64,000 bases of DNA from an uncultured bacterium (GTDB lineage: Bacteria > Bacteroidota > Bacteroidia > Bacteroidales > Bacteroidaceae): the NCBI GenBank assembly GCA_905216025.1, contig CAJMSE010000010.1:48655-112654 (forward strand), given 5' to 3'. Made by a program: the position numbers and the translations under genes. Shown here piece after piece: positions 15,389-24,700 of the stretch (positions are counted from its first letter, which is position 1; every line of letters starts with the position of its first letter). The notes under the pieces were generated by a model that saw nothing but the letters and a program-made list of their open reading frames with translations, made no database searches and was not told the origin of the DNA.

Positions 15389-17137
15389 ATGAAATGGGCG
15401 GGAATCAAACGGATTGCACTTCTCATTCCGGTCGTCATGGCCGGAATGCTCGTCCATGCGGTGCCAGCATACCACTTTGAGCCTATAGACAGGCGTTTCG
15501 ACAGCATCGCACGGCATCTGCTCAGCATAGACTTCGCCAACGAACGGCATGCCGCCGACCCGCGTATGCTCGCACAGTTGAACCGCATTGCGGATAACAG
15601 CGGCGACAGCCAGCTGAAGGCACGGGCCATTTACTGGCAGGTGCGGATGAGTCAGATGAGTGCCCGCCCCGCCGAGTGCATCAGCCGTCTGGAGGAGGCC
15701 ATGCGCCTCTGCCGTCCCGGATATGGCTACGACCGCGGACTCATCAGCTACCAGTTGGCCGGCAATTACGAACGTCTCGGCAAGTACACGCAGTGCTATA
15801 GCTTCGCCACGGAGGCCATCAGCGCCTTCCGCGAGGCAGGTGACGACTATTTTCTCGGTAACACCCACCTGTTGCTCGTGCAGCTTTTCCACGATATCGG
15901 CGACCTTGAGTCGGCCCGCCGGCAGCTCGCCGAGAGCAAGGCATGCTATACACGGGCCGGCTATCCGCTCAACCGCATCTACTTCTTTGAAGGTCTTTTC
16001 TGCACCGACGATACGAAAAGCCTTGGCTTTTACCGCCGTTCCGTAGCCGCGGGAGGCAAGGACTGGGGCATGACGGTGCAGGCGCTGCTCAACATCAGTG
16101 CCATACAGTTGCGCCGCGAGCAGCCCGACAGTGCTTCGCTGCAGGTGGAGCAGGCCCGTACCCTGCTCAGCCGGAACGCTCCCGAAAACACTTTCTTCAG
16201 TTCTCTGCTGGCCAATCAGACCGCGCAGATACTCTATCAGCAGGGCCGTTACGATGAGGCCATGGCCCAGCTCCGCAGCGTGGAGCACATGACGGAGCAG
16301 CTGCACGGCGAGACTTTCATGCTCGACACCTACCGCCTGCTGTGGCTTATCAGTGAGAAGCGCGGCCGCATGACCGACGCATACCAGTATCTGAAGACCT
16401 ATCAGGAGGCTTTCGAGCACCGACAGGAAGAGATACGCAAGCTCGAAGGCCCTAAGGCCGAGGCCCGTCAGGCCATCGCCCGCCAGGCCGATCGCATACG
16501 GCTGCTCGAGCAGGATGCCGAGTTGAACCGCAACTACTTCTATCTCACGCTACTCATATCGGCGCTGGGGCTGCTTATCTGCGGCGTCGTGGCCATGTAT
16601 TTCTACAACCGCTACCGCCTGCGCCGCGTGGAAAACCTGCAGTTGCGGCAGTCGCTCGAGCAGGAAGCGATCATCTATCAGATGAACATGAAGAACTTTC
16701 AGGAAGACATCAAGCAGAAAGACTGCGAGATTTCGTCGTCCACTCTCCTGCTGACGAACAAGAACGAGGTGCTCCGCCAGCTGCACGACATCACCAAGCG
16801 GTATAGCGACGACGGCCGCATACCGCAGGAATACGTGCGTCAGGTGAACGAAGCCATCGGCGATTCGCTGCGCAACGACGACGAGTGGTCGCGCTTCAAG
16901 CTGCATTTCACGTCCGTTCACCCCGATTTCTTCGTCAAACTGAAAGCCCGCTGCAGCGAGCTGACCGAGAACGACCTGCGCCTCTGCGCATACATAAGCA
17001 TCGGAATGCGTGCCAAACAGATTGCCGAGATGCTCTCGATAAGTCCCGACAGCGTCAACAGCAACCGCTACCGTCTGCGCAAGAAATTGGGATTGGAACA
17101 CGGAGACTCGCTTGATGATTTTATAAGGAATATATAA
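15389..17137 (+). CDS. Membrane-spanning TPR regulator with C-terminal LuxR-type HTH
   Basis: A 582-residue protein: signal anchor (LLIPVVMAGMLVHAV), periplasmic helical TPR-like region (about 30-340), a transmembrane helix (about 379-402, YLTLLISALGLLICGVVAMY), a cytoplasmic coiled coil, and a C-terminal helix-turn-helix (about 535-575, MRAKQIAEMLSISPDSVNSN). This layout is common in Bacteroidota, where such one-component proteins are thought to sense envelope signals and bind DNA while membrane-tethered. It ends 6 bp from the convergent end of the thioredoxin/anchor-J gene, so it may control the adjacent secreted-protein genes (inference). A second protein of the same design is encoded at 62463-64000. 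Confidence 0.85.
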   Translation: MKWAGIKRIALLIPVVMAGMLVHAVPAYHFEPIDRRFDSIARHLLSIDFANERHAADPRMLAQLNRIADNSGDSQLKARAIYWQVRMSQMSARPAECISRLEEAMRLCRPGYGYDRGLISYQLAGNYERLGKYTQCYSFATEAISAFREAGDDYFLGNTHLLLVQLFHDIGDLESARRQLAESKACYTRAGYPLNRIYFFEGLFCTDDTKSLGFYRRSVAAGGKDWGMTVQALLNISAIQLRREQPDSASLQVEQARTLLSRNAPENTFFSSLLANQTAQILYQQGRYDEAMAQLRSVEHMTEQLHGETFMLDTYRLLWLISEKRGRMTDAYQYLKTYQEAFEHRQEEIRKLEGPKAEARQAIARQADRIRLLEQDAELNRNYFYLTLLISALGLLICGVVAMYFYNRYRLRRVENLQLRQSLEQEAIIYQMNMKNFQEDIKQKDCEISSSTLLLTNKNEVLRQLHDITKRYSDDGRIPQEYVRQVNEAIGDSLRNDDEWSRFKLHFTSVHPDFFVKLKARCSELTENDLRLCAYISIGMRAKQIAEMLSISPDSVNSNRYRLRKKLGLEHGDSLDDFIRNI

Positions 17138-17143
17138 TGGGTT

Positions 17144-18937
17144 CTATCTCACCACCTTCTTGCCGTTCACGATATAAACTGTTCCCGGTCGCGGTGTATC
17201 CACGCGCTGGCCGGTCAGCGTGTAGTATGCGCCGTCGTTGCGGACGTGGCTTTCTGATACGCTTTTTATCGCCGTGTCTATCGATGAAATGGCGCATTTG
17301 TCGGCGTTGCGGATGATTCCGTTCTTGTCGAGGAGCAGTACGATGAGCTCCGTGTTCTCCTTCTTCAGCACCGTCTGCGGCATGTCGAGCTCGTAGTCGT
17401 GGGTGAACGAGTCACCATCGTTGATGTCGGCGGGAATCATTCCGCCGATACCCTTGTAGCCGTCGTTGTCCGCATAGCCGCGTGCCACGTCCTGGAACCA
17501 GATGTTGTCGGCGTTGACTACTTGAGGAAGATCCTCGAAACCGTAGCAGTCGCCCATGCTGCCGCCGGCATATCCGTTCATCTGGTCATATCCGCAGTAG
17601 TCGTCTGTGATGCCCGTCTCGGCGTGCGTGCGGTGTACGTCGTTCTCAATAACGATGTAAGCGAGCTTGAAATCGGCTCCCGTATAGTCGTTGGCGAAGA
17701 ACACGTCGGTGTGCGCACTGATGCGGCCGTCCTTTCCGAGCGTTGCTTTGAGGCTCACACCGGTGTAGTTTTCCTCGCTTGCCTTGATGTTCTCGTAGTA
17801 TGTCGGGATGTTGCCCGGGTCTATCGCGTACATGGCATTGCGGCTCATGACACATTTCGGATATCCGGATATGCCGAACCTGCTCATCACCCACTGGCGA
17901 TACTCCTCGCCGGGGATAGCCATCGAGTCGGGCACGATGGCGCTGCCGTCGTTGTGTATGGCGATGCCGATAAACCCGTCGGGGTAGTTTTTGTTCATAT
18001 ACTCCATCGCTCCGATACCCCGCACGCAGTACTGGCACCACGTTCCGGTGACTTCCTCGGCCACGAGTTTCCACGGATAGGCAGACAGGCGGCCGGTGAT
18101 GGCGGCGCTGTCGGCTCCGCTCTTTATCCATGCTGTGTATCCGGCCGTGGCGTTGCGCTCAAGATTTACGGGTTCGGCGATGGTGAACGGCACCTTGCTG
18201 CCCGCTTTCAGTGTTGCGTCAGACGTGTAGGTGACGGTCTTACCGTCCATTTCGAAGCCCACGGTGTAGCCTTTCACGTCTGTCTCGCCCGTGGCGAATG
18301 CGCTTCCGCTGATGGTGATGTCGCCGTAGCCGTCGTAGCAGCGATGCAGGTCGAGCGACAGGCCTACGGTCGACGGTATGCCCACGAAGAGGTCGTCGAG
18401 GTAGAGCATGGCCTTGTCTTTCGAGTCGTTGACGAACGCTATGTATACCGTCTTGCCGTTATATGCTTCCAGACTTACACTGCGCTCCGTCCATGTGGCA
18501 CCCTCTTTCTTCACCGTCAGTGCCGGTGCGGCCTTGTCGAAGTCTTCGGGAGCAGCTCCCTTCTCGGAGATATACACCGAGTAGCCGTCGGAATAGTCCT
18601 TGTCCGACGCCTTGGCGCGCCATGACACCACAGCCTTTGCCGAGGCCACGGTGATGGCCGGCGTCACGAGCCAGTCGTTGCTCGTGCCCGCTTTCTTGTA
18701 CCATGAGGTCGAAGCGGCCACGCCGTTCTCCTCCTTGTCTACCTTGATGCCTACCCATGGCGTTCCTACGGCAAATCCTAATTTTGCCGTTTCGTTAGAC
18801 GGCTCGTTCCTGTCGAGGTCGTAGAGCGAGAATCCGGCGGGTATGCCGTCGTCGAACGATGTGCTGAAATAGGTTGTCTGTGCGTTGCCCGCCGTCGCGA
18901 GGGCGAGCATGCAGAATGGGATAATGATTTTTTTCAT
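17144..18937 (-). CDS. Secreted anchor-J / Omp28-like thioredoxin-fold protein
   Basis: A 597-residue protein with signal peptide (IIIPFCMLALATAGNAQ). Residues about 20-190 form a choice-of-anchor-J/cleaved-adhesin beta-sandwich (FSTSFDDGIPAGFSLYDLD, SNDWLVTPAI, AMLYLDDLFVG). Residues about 285-480 look like an Omp28-type thioredoxin fold with a CxxC active site (TGTWCQYCVRG, Cys301 and Cys304) and a cis-Pro region (GISGYPKCVMSR). The end (YTLTGQRVDTPRPGTVYIVN, then GKKVVR) matches the short C-terminal motif shared by several secreted proteins here, perhaps a sorting or anchoring signal. It lies 27 bp downstream of the M6 protease gene in the same orientation, so the two are probably one operon. 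It may be a surface oxidoreductase; substrate unknown. Confidence 0.8.
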   Translation of the reverse strand: MKKIIIPFCMLALATAGNAQTTYFSTSFDDGIPAGFSLYDLDRNEPSNETAKLGFAVGTPWVGIKVDKEENGVAASTSWYKKAGTSNDWLVTPAITVASAKAVVSWRAKASDKDYSDGYSVYISEKGAAPEDFDKAAPALTVKKEGATWTERSVSLEAYNGKTVYIAFVNDSKDKAMLYLDDLFVGIPSTVGLSLDLHRCYDGYGDITISGSAFATGETDVKGYTVGFEMDGKTVTYTSDATLKAGSKVPFTIAEPVNLERNATAGYTAWIKSGADSAAITGRLSAYPWKLVAEEVTGTWCQYCVRGIGAMEYMNKNYPDGFIGIAIHNDGSAIVPDSMAIPGEEYRQWVMSRFGISGYPKCVMSRNAMYAIDPGNIPTYYENIKASEENYTGVSLKATLGKDGRISAHTDVFFANDYTGADFKLAYIVIENDVHRTHAETGITDDYCGYDQMNGYAGGSMGDCYGFEDLPQVVNADNIWFQDVARGYADNDGYKGIGGMIPADINDGDSFTHDYELDMPQTVLKKENTELIVLLLDKNGIIRNADKCAISSIDTAIKSVSESHVRNDGAYYTLTGQRVDTPRPGTVYIVNGKKVVR

Positions 18938-18964
18938 ATCGGTTGAGATGTTGTTTTGTTCTTT

Positions 18965-21466
18965 TTATTGTTCTTGGGGGTAGGGATTGTAGGGATTAGT
19001 AGGGCTTGGTAGGGTTTGTATGACGGCCTTGCCGTTCACGATATAGAGGCCCGGCGCGTTTATTTCCCTTACCTTCCGTCCGCCGATGGTGTATATGGCG
19101 TCGGTTGCCGGGCTTTTCCCTGTTGGCTTTATGGCGTCTATACCGAGCGTCGTGCCCGTCACTACGGCAGTCTCTTCGGTGTATTCCGAGTCGGCAAGGC
19201 TGCCTGTCGCTTTCACCATGAAGGCGTAGCGGGCGTTGTCTTCCAGTCCGCTGATGTCGGTATGCGTGTCCTTTATGTCTTCATATACGGCCTGCTCGGC
19301 GTGGAAGTAAATCTCCTCCACATCCTTGTCTTCCGTCGACTCTATTGTTCCCGCAGGCTCTACGGCTTTTGCGTTGGGGTAGAGTTGAGCGGCGTCGGCA
19401 CCGCGCATGATGATTATCGAGTCTATGAAAGCCTGCTCTTTCTGCACCTCTATGTCTATCGTGGTGGCCGTCAGTCCGGCTCCGGCAAACTTATATATAT
19501 ATGTACGCGGGGTCGAGGTCAGGCGGTGGCGTGCCGTCAGTCCGTTTGCCGATACCGAGAACACGGGCTGCTGCCCTGTCGCCGATGCCACTTTTACCAC
19601 CACGCAGAAGTCGCGGAGATGCTTCGAGAAATTCATTTCCAGCGATTTCATCGAGCCGGAAGTCTTCACGCCGCCCATTTTGAGCATGCCTCCTGCCTGA
19701 TACAGCTCCGTGCCCGTCCAACCTTTCATCGTCATGTAGCTGTCGAGTTCGCCGCTGATGTCCTTGCTGTCGGGGGTGGTGGCCGAGCCGGCTGTCATTT
19801 TGTCGAAGCCTTCGTTCATTGCGATGGTGTTGTCTGACTCGGCCCTCATCCTCGTGAGGACCAGCGTATATGCCTCGGTACGGCTGTCGGCGGCCTCCCA
19901 CTGCGCCGTGAATCCGTCCTTGCGTATTGCCGTCACCTGCGGGTTGAGCGGTGTCTTGAGATGGTTTGCCATGAAGTTGAATGTCACGGTGCCGTCTGCC
20001 GCGCTGATGTCGTACACTCCGCGGTCGAGCTTCTCGCCGGTGAACGGTTTTGCGGCAGGCTTCGACGTGTCGGTGAAGCTGTCGTTGCCCGGCTGCGGGT
20101 AGAGGTCGTTGGCCTCCGTGGCATATCCCGCCACCACGTCGTATGTCGCGTCGTTGTCGGCGCATACCATGTGGAAGCGCATGTGGTTGTCGTCCGGGTT
20201 GACGGCGTTCTGGTTCCACAGGCCCATGTCGAAGTCGGCGTGGGTAATCATGAGTCCGTCTCCCGGGATGTAGCTGTCCCATCCCTTGCGCTGTCGCGAC
20301 TCAAGGAGGTAGAACTCATCGGCGTTGCGGCGCGTAGTTATGCGGTATGCGCTGTTGGTCTCCTGTATGTCGCCGAGCGTCAGTCCGTCCTCGGCGCGCG
20401 TCAGTTCGTCGGGTGTCAGCCATCCGAGAGTCATCCTTTCGAACGCGTTGTAGCTCGGCGGCGTGCGCGAGTCGTTGTTGTAAGCCCCGTAATCCATCAG
20501 GTCGTATGCCCCGAGATGATACGAGCGGCTGTCCGCCGTGCTGTAGTGGTCGGCCAGTCCGAGCACGTGGCCGAACTCATGACAGAACGTACCTATCGCC
20601 GACGACTGCCTGCCGAGGTTCCCGAACAATTCCGACGAGCAGGCGAAGACATCCAGTATCTTTCCGTCGAGTTTCAGGTTGACGCCTGCCTGCGTCAGGT
20701 TCCATTTCTTCGGCCATACCGTGTTTGCCCCGCCGCCGGCATTCTCGCCGTATCCGGCAAAGATTACGTATACCATGTCTACGTATCCGTCGCCGTCGTA
20801 GTCATATTTCGAGAAGTCGACGCCCAGTCCGTCGTGCGCCGTCTGGCACGCTTCGGCAATCATCTTCTCGCAGTTTTCGTCCACTCCGGTGTACATGTTG
20901 TTCTTTCCGTAATATTCCGACGTGCGCGAGAGCGTCACCGGTCCCACCACGTCGAACGTCGGGCGGAACAGTCCCGACGACTGGTCGATGAAGTAGTCGC
21001 GTGCCGAGCCCATGCATCCGTCTTCCGAGAAACCTTCCTCGTTCATCATTCTGTCATGGTATTCCTGCCCGAACGTCATCTTTTTATCGGTGAAATCGGC
21101 CAAAATCACCAGTCCGCGCACGTCTCCCTTCGTCGGGAACGTGCCTATCTGATATGGCGAAGCCTTCTGCCCGGCCTTGCGCGGCGCGTTCCTGCGCGGT
21201 GCGCGTGCTATGGCCGAGTCTGCCGCCGCGGCTGCGGCAGCGTCTTTTGCAGGGTCGAAGCGGCGCATCGTTCCGTCGGCATCCTCCATCACCCTGACGC
21301 CGTCGGCGGTCATCAGGCGGTGTCCGTGCTCGTCACCTATTATATATAATGTGACGATTGAGCCGTCTGCCAGACACTTCTTCATGGCTCCCCGCCATGC
21401 CGGCACCGCATGGGTGGCAGCCGCCGTCATCATGACGAGAAGTGCGAATGTAAGTAATTTCTTCAT
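18965..21466 (-). CDS. M6-family secreted metalloprotease
   Basis: An 833-residue secreted protease: signal peptide (LLTFALLVMMTAAATHAV), propeptide-like region (about 25-105), then the M6 (immune-inhibitor-A-like) catalytic domain with the zinc motif HEFGHVLGLADH (His296, Glu297, His300). A probable calcium-binding DYDGDGYVD lies earlier. The C-terminal half (about 520-790) is beta-sandwich/FN3-like. The shared motif YTIGGRKVREINAPGLYIVN and GKAVIQ is followed by an extra tail, LPSPTNPYNPYPQEQ, encoded by CCCTAC-rich repeat sequence. M6 enzymes degrade extracellular host or matrix proteins; the target here is unknown. First gene of a two-gene operon with the thioredoxin/anchor-J protein. Confidence 0.88.
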   Translation of the reverse strand: MKKLLTFALLVMMTAAATHAVPAWRGAMKKCLADGSIVTLYIIGDEHGHRLMTADGVRVMEDADGTMRRFDPAKDAAAAAAADSAIARAPRRNAPRKAGQKASPYQIGTFPTKGDVRGLVILADFTDKKMTFGQEYHDRMMNEEGFSEDGCMGSARDYFIDQSSGLFRPTFDVVGPVTLSRTSEYYGKNNMYTGVDENCEKMIAEACQTAHDGLGVDFSKYDYDGDGYVDMVYVIFAGYGENAGGGANTVWPKKWNLTQAGVNLKLDGKILDVFACSSELFGNLGRQSSAIGTFCHEFGHVLGLADHYSTADSRSYHLGAYDLMDYGAYNNDSRTPPSYNAFERMTLGWLTPDELTRAEDGLTLGDIQETNSAYRITTRRNADEFYLLESRQRKGWDSYIPGDGLMITHADFDMGLWNQNAVNPDDNHMRFHMVCADNDATYDVVAGYATEANDLYPQPGNDSFTDTSKPAAKPFTGEKLDRGVYDISAADGTVTFNFMANHLKTPLNPQVTAIRKDGFTAQWEAADSRTEAYTLVLTRMRAESDNTIAMNEGFDKMTAGSATTPDSKDISGELDSYMTMKGWTGTELYQAGGMLKMGGVKTSGSMKSLEMNFSKHLRDFCVVVKVASATGQQPVFSVSANGLTARHRLTSTPRTYIYKFAGAGLTATTIDIEVQKEQAFIDSIIIMRGADAAQLYPNAKAVEPAGTIESTEDKDVEEIYFHAEQAVYEDIKDTHTDISGLEDNARYAFMVKATGSLADSEYTEETAVVTGTTLGIDAIKPTGKSPATDAIYTIGGRKVREINAPGLYIVNGKAVIQTLPSPTNPYNPYPQEQ

Positions 21467-21497
21467 ATTTGTGATACTTTAGAATTTATTTATGCTG

Positions 21498-21505
21498 CAA
21501 AGTTA
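21498..21505 (-). promoter_or_regulatory. -7 promoter box of the M6 protease operon
   Basis: TAACTTTG on the minus strand, 32 bp upstream of the start codon; matches TAnnTTTG. Confidence 0.55.
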
Positions 21506-21624
21506 CGAAAAAGAACAATAAAAGACGTGCTTGTTTCTATTCACTAAGTGTAAAAAAGTATAGAAAAAAACTGATAACGGCCTAAAAAGCGGCATTTCAT
21601 CGCTTTTTTTACATTATATATCAA

Positions 21625-21632
21625 TAATTTTG
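21625..21632 (+). promoter_or_regulatory. -7 promoter box of the large surface protein gene
   Basis: TAATTTTG, matching TAnnTTTG; leader about 160 nt. Confidence 0.5.
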
Positions 21633-21795
21633 CAGACGGAAGATGGCGGTGTTTGTATGAAGCCTCCACGATGTTATTAAGAAACTTCTGCGGAAGGAAG
21701 GCACGGCGGACTGAATGTAAGGACAGACCGTCGGCTGCTCCGGACAGCCCAGGCAGAGACATAAACCAAAATATCAACAACAAAAAACAAAGCTT

Positions 21796-24700
21796 ATGAA
21801 GTACAAGTTACATTATTTGCTGACAGTCTTCGCACTTCTTTTTCTAATAGGAGCGCAGAGACTTGCCGCGCAGAGCGAGGTGTACGGAGCGATGACCGGC
21901 GGTGAGAAGGCCGGTATCTACAAGTATACCATCGGCAGCGGCGGAATCAGCAACGAAGAACTGGTCAAAGGCTTCACGTTCAGCACTGAGCTGAATGCCA
22001 GCGACCACATCTCAGGCGGTTTCCTCGTCGGAAACAGGTATTACTACATGACCAACACGCATGTGTCATCCGGCTACCAGTCCGGCGGTTTCTTTTACTA
22101 TGACCTCGATGCCGATGCCGTGGTGCAGGTTGCCGACTATGGCGGTGTCAACCAAGGTCCTGTCGCAGCGAGCTTCTGCTACGACTACCAGACAGGAACC
22201 ATGTATGCAGGTGACGGTCTCATGGGCGGCGGTGGTGCATTGATGACCATCGACCTCGAAAACGGAAATATCAACAAGGTTGCCGACTTCGTCATGGACG
22301 GCGAGCCTGAATGGGTACCGGTGGACCGTTATCCTTACGGCATGAGCGGTCTCTGCATGACTTACGACGGAGATATGTACGGCGTCAGCTACTGGGCCGG
22401 ACTTTACAAGATAGACAAGAGTACAGGTGCCTGCTCATACGTAGGACCGCTCAAAGGACTGCCCGCGAATGCCACCAACGGCATGGTTTCACTTCAGTAT
22501 GCCGGTGCGTGCGACCTCATCTACGACAACAACACCGACAAGATGTACCTCACCATGTACCAGCATCCGCTGTACGGAGGCATCGGCTCGGGTTACGGTC
22601 TCTATGAGATAGACCCGAAGACGGGTGCTGCCACCTATCTTCAGGAGCGCACGGACGAGACCAACTACACCTGCAACTCCATCCCGTTCTCCATCGCCGA
22701 GGCCAGTGCCCCGGCCAAGGTGCAGGATTTCACCGTGACGCGCGGTGAGAACGGTGCGCTCACAGCCACCCTCGCATGGACCAACCCCTCGAAGACATAC
22801 GGCCGCGGAGGCACCCTCGAGAGCATCGACTCCATTGTCGTGTTCCGCGATGGCGTGAAAGTTAACAAGATAGAGAACACCAAGCCCGGTGCGGCATGCA
22901 CATGGACAGACAACAGCATAGCCACCCGCGGCATGTACGGCTACCGCATCGTGTGCTACAACGAGGCCGGAGCCGGCGACCGCATCACCGTATCCAAGTA
23001 TATCGGCCCTGGCGACCCCATGCCCGTGACCGACACCAAGGTTGAGCCGAGCGGCGAGAACGCCGTCGTCAGCTGGACGGCACCGACCGTAGGAAAGCTC
23101 GACTCGTGGATAGACACGGCCGACCTGACATACGACATCATGCGACTGCCCGACAGCGTGCAAGTAGCAAAAGACCTTGCTGCAACTTCGTTTACCGACA
23201 CCACCCTGCCGGCGATAGGACTTTACAGCTACGCCATCACACCGAAGGCCGGAGGCCACTCCGGTGATGCCGTGCAGACTGCTCAGGCCGTGCTCGGCCC
23301 GGCAATACAGATACCGGCCACAATCGGCTTCGAGAGCCTCGACCAGTTCAACCTCTGGACGGTGCACGACCTCAACGGAAACTACACCAAGTGGGGCTTC
23401 ACCACAGGAAACTATCCCACTTATACTCCGGGAGCATACATATCGTACGCATGGGACAACCTTGCGGCCAGTGACATGCTCATCTCTCCGTATATTAAGT
23501 TTGAGGCAGGCAAGCACTACAAGCTGACGTTCGACGCCACACCGGCCAACATCAAGGTGCCCGAGACGCTCGACATCACGTTTGCCAAGACCACAGACTA
23601 TGCCCGTCAGGACAGCGTCACCGAGTTTAATTTCTACTCTACTGAGTCTGGACAGAAACACTCGCTGCGTGCCAACCTGCCCGTGGTGGACAAAGACTCC
23701 ACCTACCACGTGGGATTCTACTACCGCAGCTACATGGCTACCAACTACGGAATGACAATCACCAACGTCAAGATATCCGAAGACCACGAGGGATACATCT
23801 CCGGCGTTGTGAAGGATGCTGCCGGACAGCCGCTCAAGGGCGCGCTGCTGCTCGTCAACGGAGGTCAGTTCACGGCAACGTCTGACGCCAAGGGACGCTA
23901 CACCCTTTACTATCTGCCCGAAGGCAACTACACCGTAGAGGTGAAACTCCTCGGATATTACGACACTACCGGTACGGCCACCGTCACCGAGCTGACCACC
24001 ACTACGCTCGACATCGCCATGACGGCACTGCCCCTCCATACTCTCAGCGGAACCGTCAAGGACGTTGCGGGCGACCCCGTGGCCGACGCGACCGTTGAAG
24101 TCAGCGGCTACAACAGCTACTCGGCACGCACCGGCGCCGACGGCAAGTTCTCGATTGCCGGCATCTACGCCAACGCCAACTATGCCGTGACGCTCACGAA
24201 GAACAAGCTGATGACCCTGCAAAAGAGCTTCAGCCTCGAGGCAGACACCGACCTCGGCGAACTCGTGATGGAAGACAACATCAAGGCTCCGAAGAGCGTT
24301 GAGGCAAAGGAGAGCGACGACCGCTCTACGGTCACCGTAGACTGGACCGCTCCGGCCAACGACCCCGCATGGGTGCGCTATGACGACGGCCAGCCCTCAA
24401 CGTATGTGGGCATCGAGGGTGCCGGAACGAATGCCACCTTCGGTATCATCGACAACAACCCGTCTACCGTCTACGGCGTGCAGTTCTATATCGGAGCCAC
24501 CGCACAGGTGACACAGCACTACAGCGTGTACCTCCGTGTGTTCGGTCTCGGTGCCGACGGACTGCCCGACGGCAACAACAAGCTCTACGAGAACACCTAC
24601 GTTCCCGTGACCGACGACGCATGGACCACGTTCACCCTGCCCGCACCGGTTGACGCCCCTAACGGCTACTACGTGGCAATATCCCACTATCAGTTTGCTT

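Larger units (their letters stand above)
21467..21795. other. Divergent promoter region and long leader
   Basis: No gene is seen. It holds the -7 box of the M6 operon (21498-21505, minus) and that of the 1599-residue protein gene (21625-21632, plus), leaving about 160 bp of untranslated leader before 21796 with no recognisable riboswitch. Confidence 0.5.
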
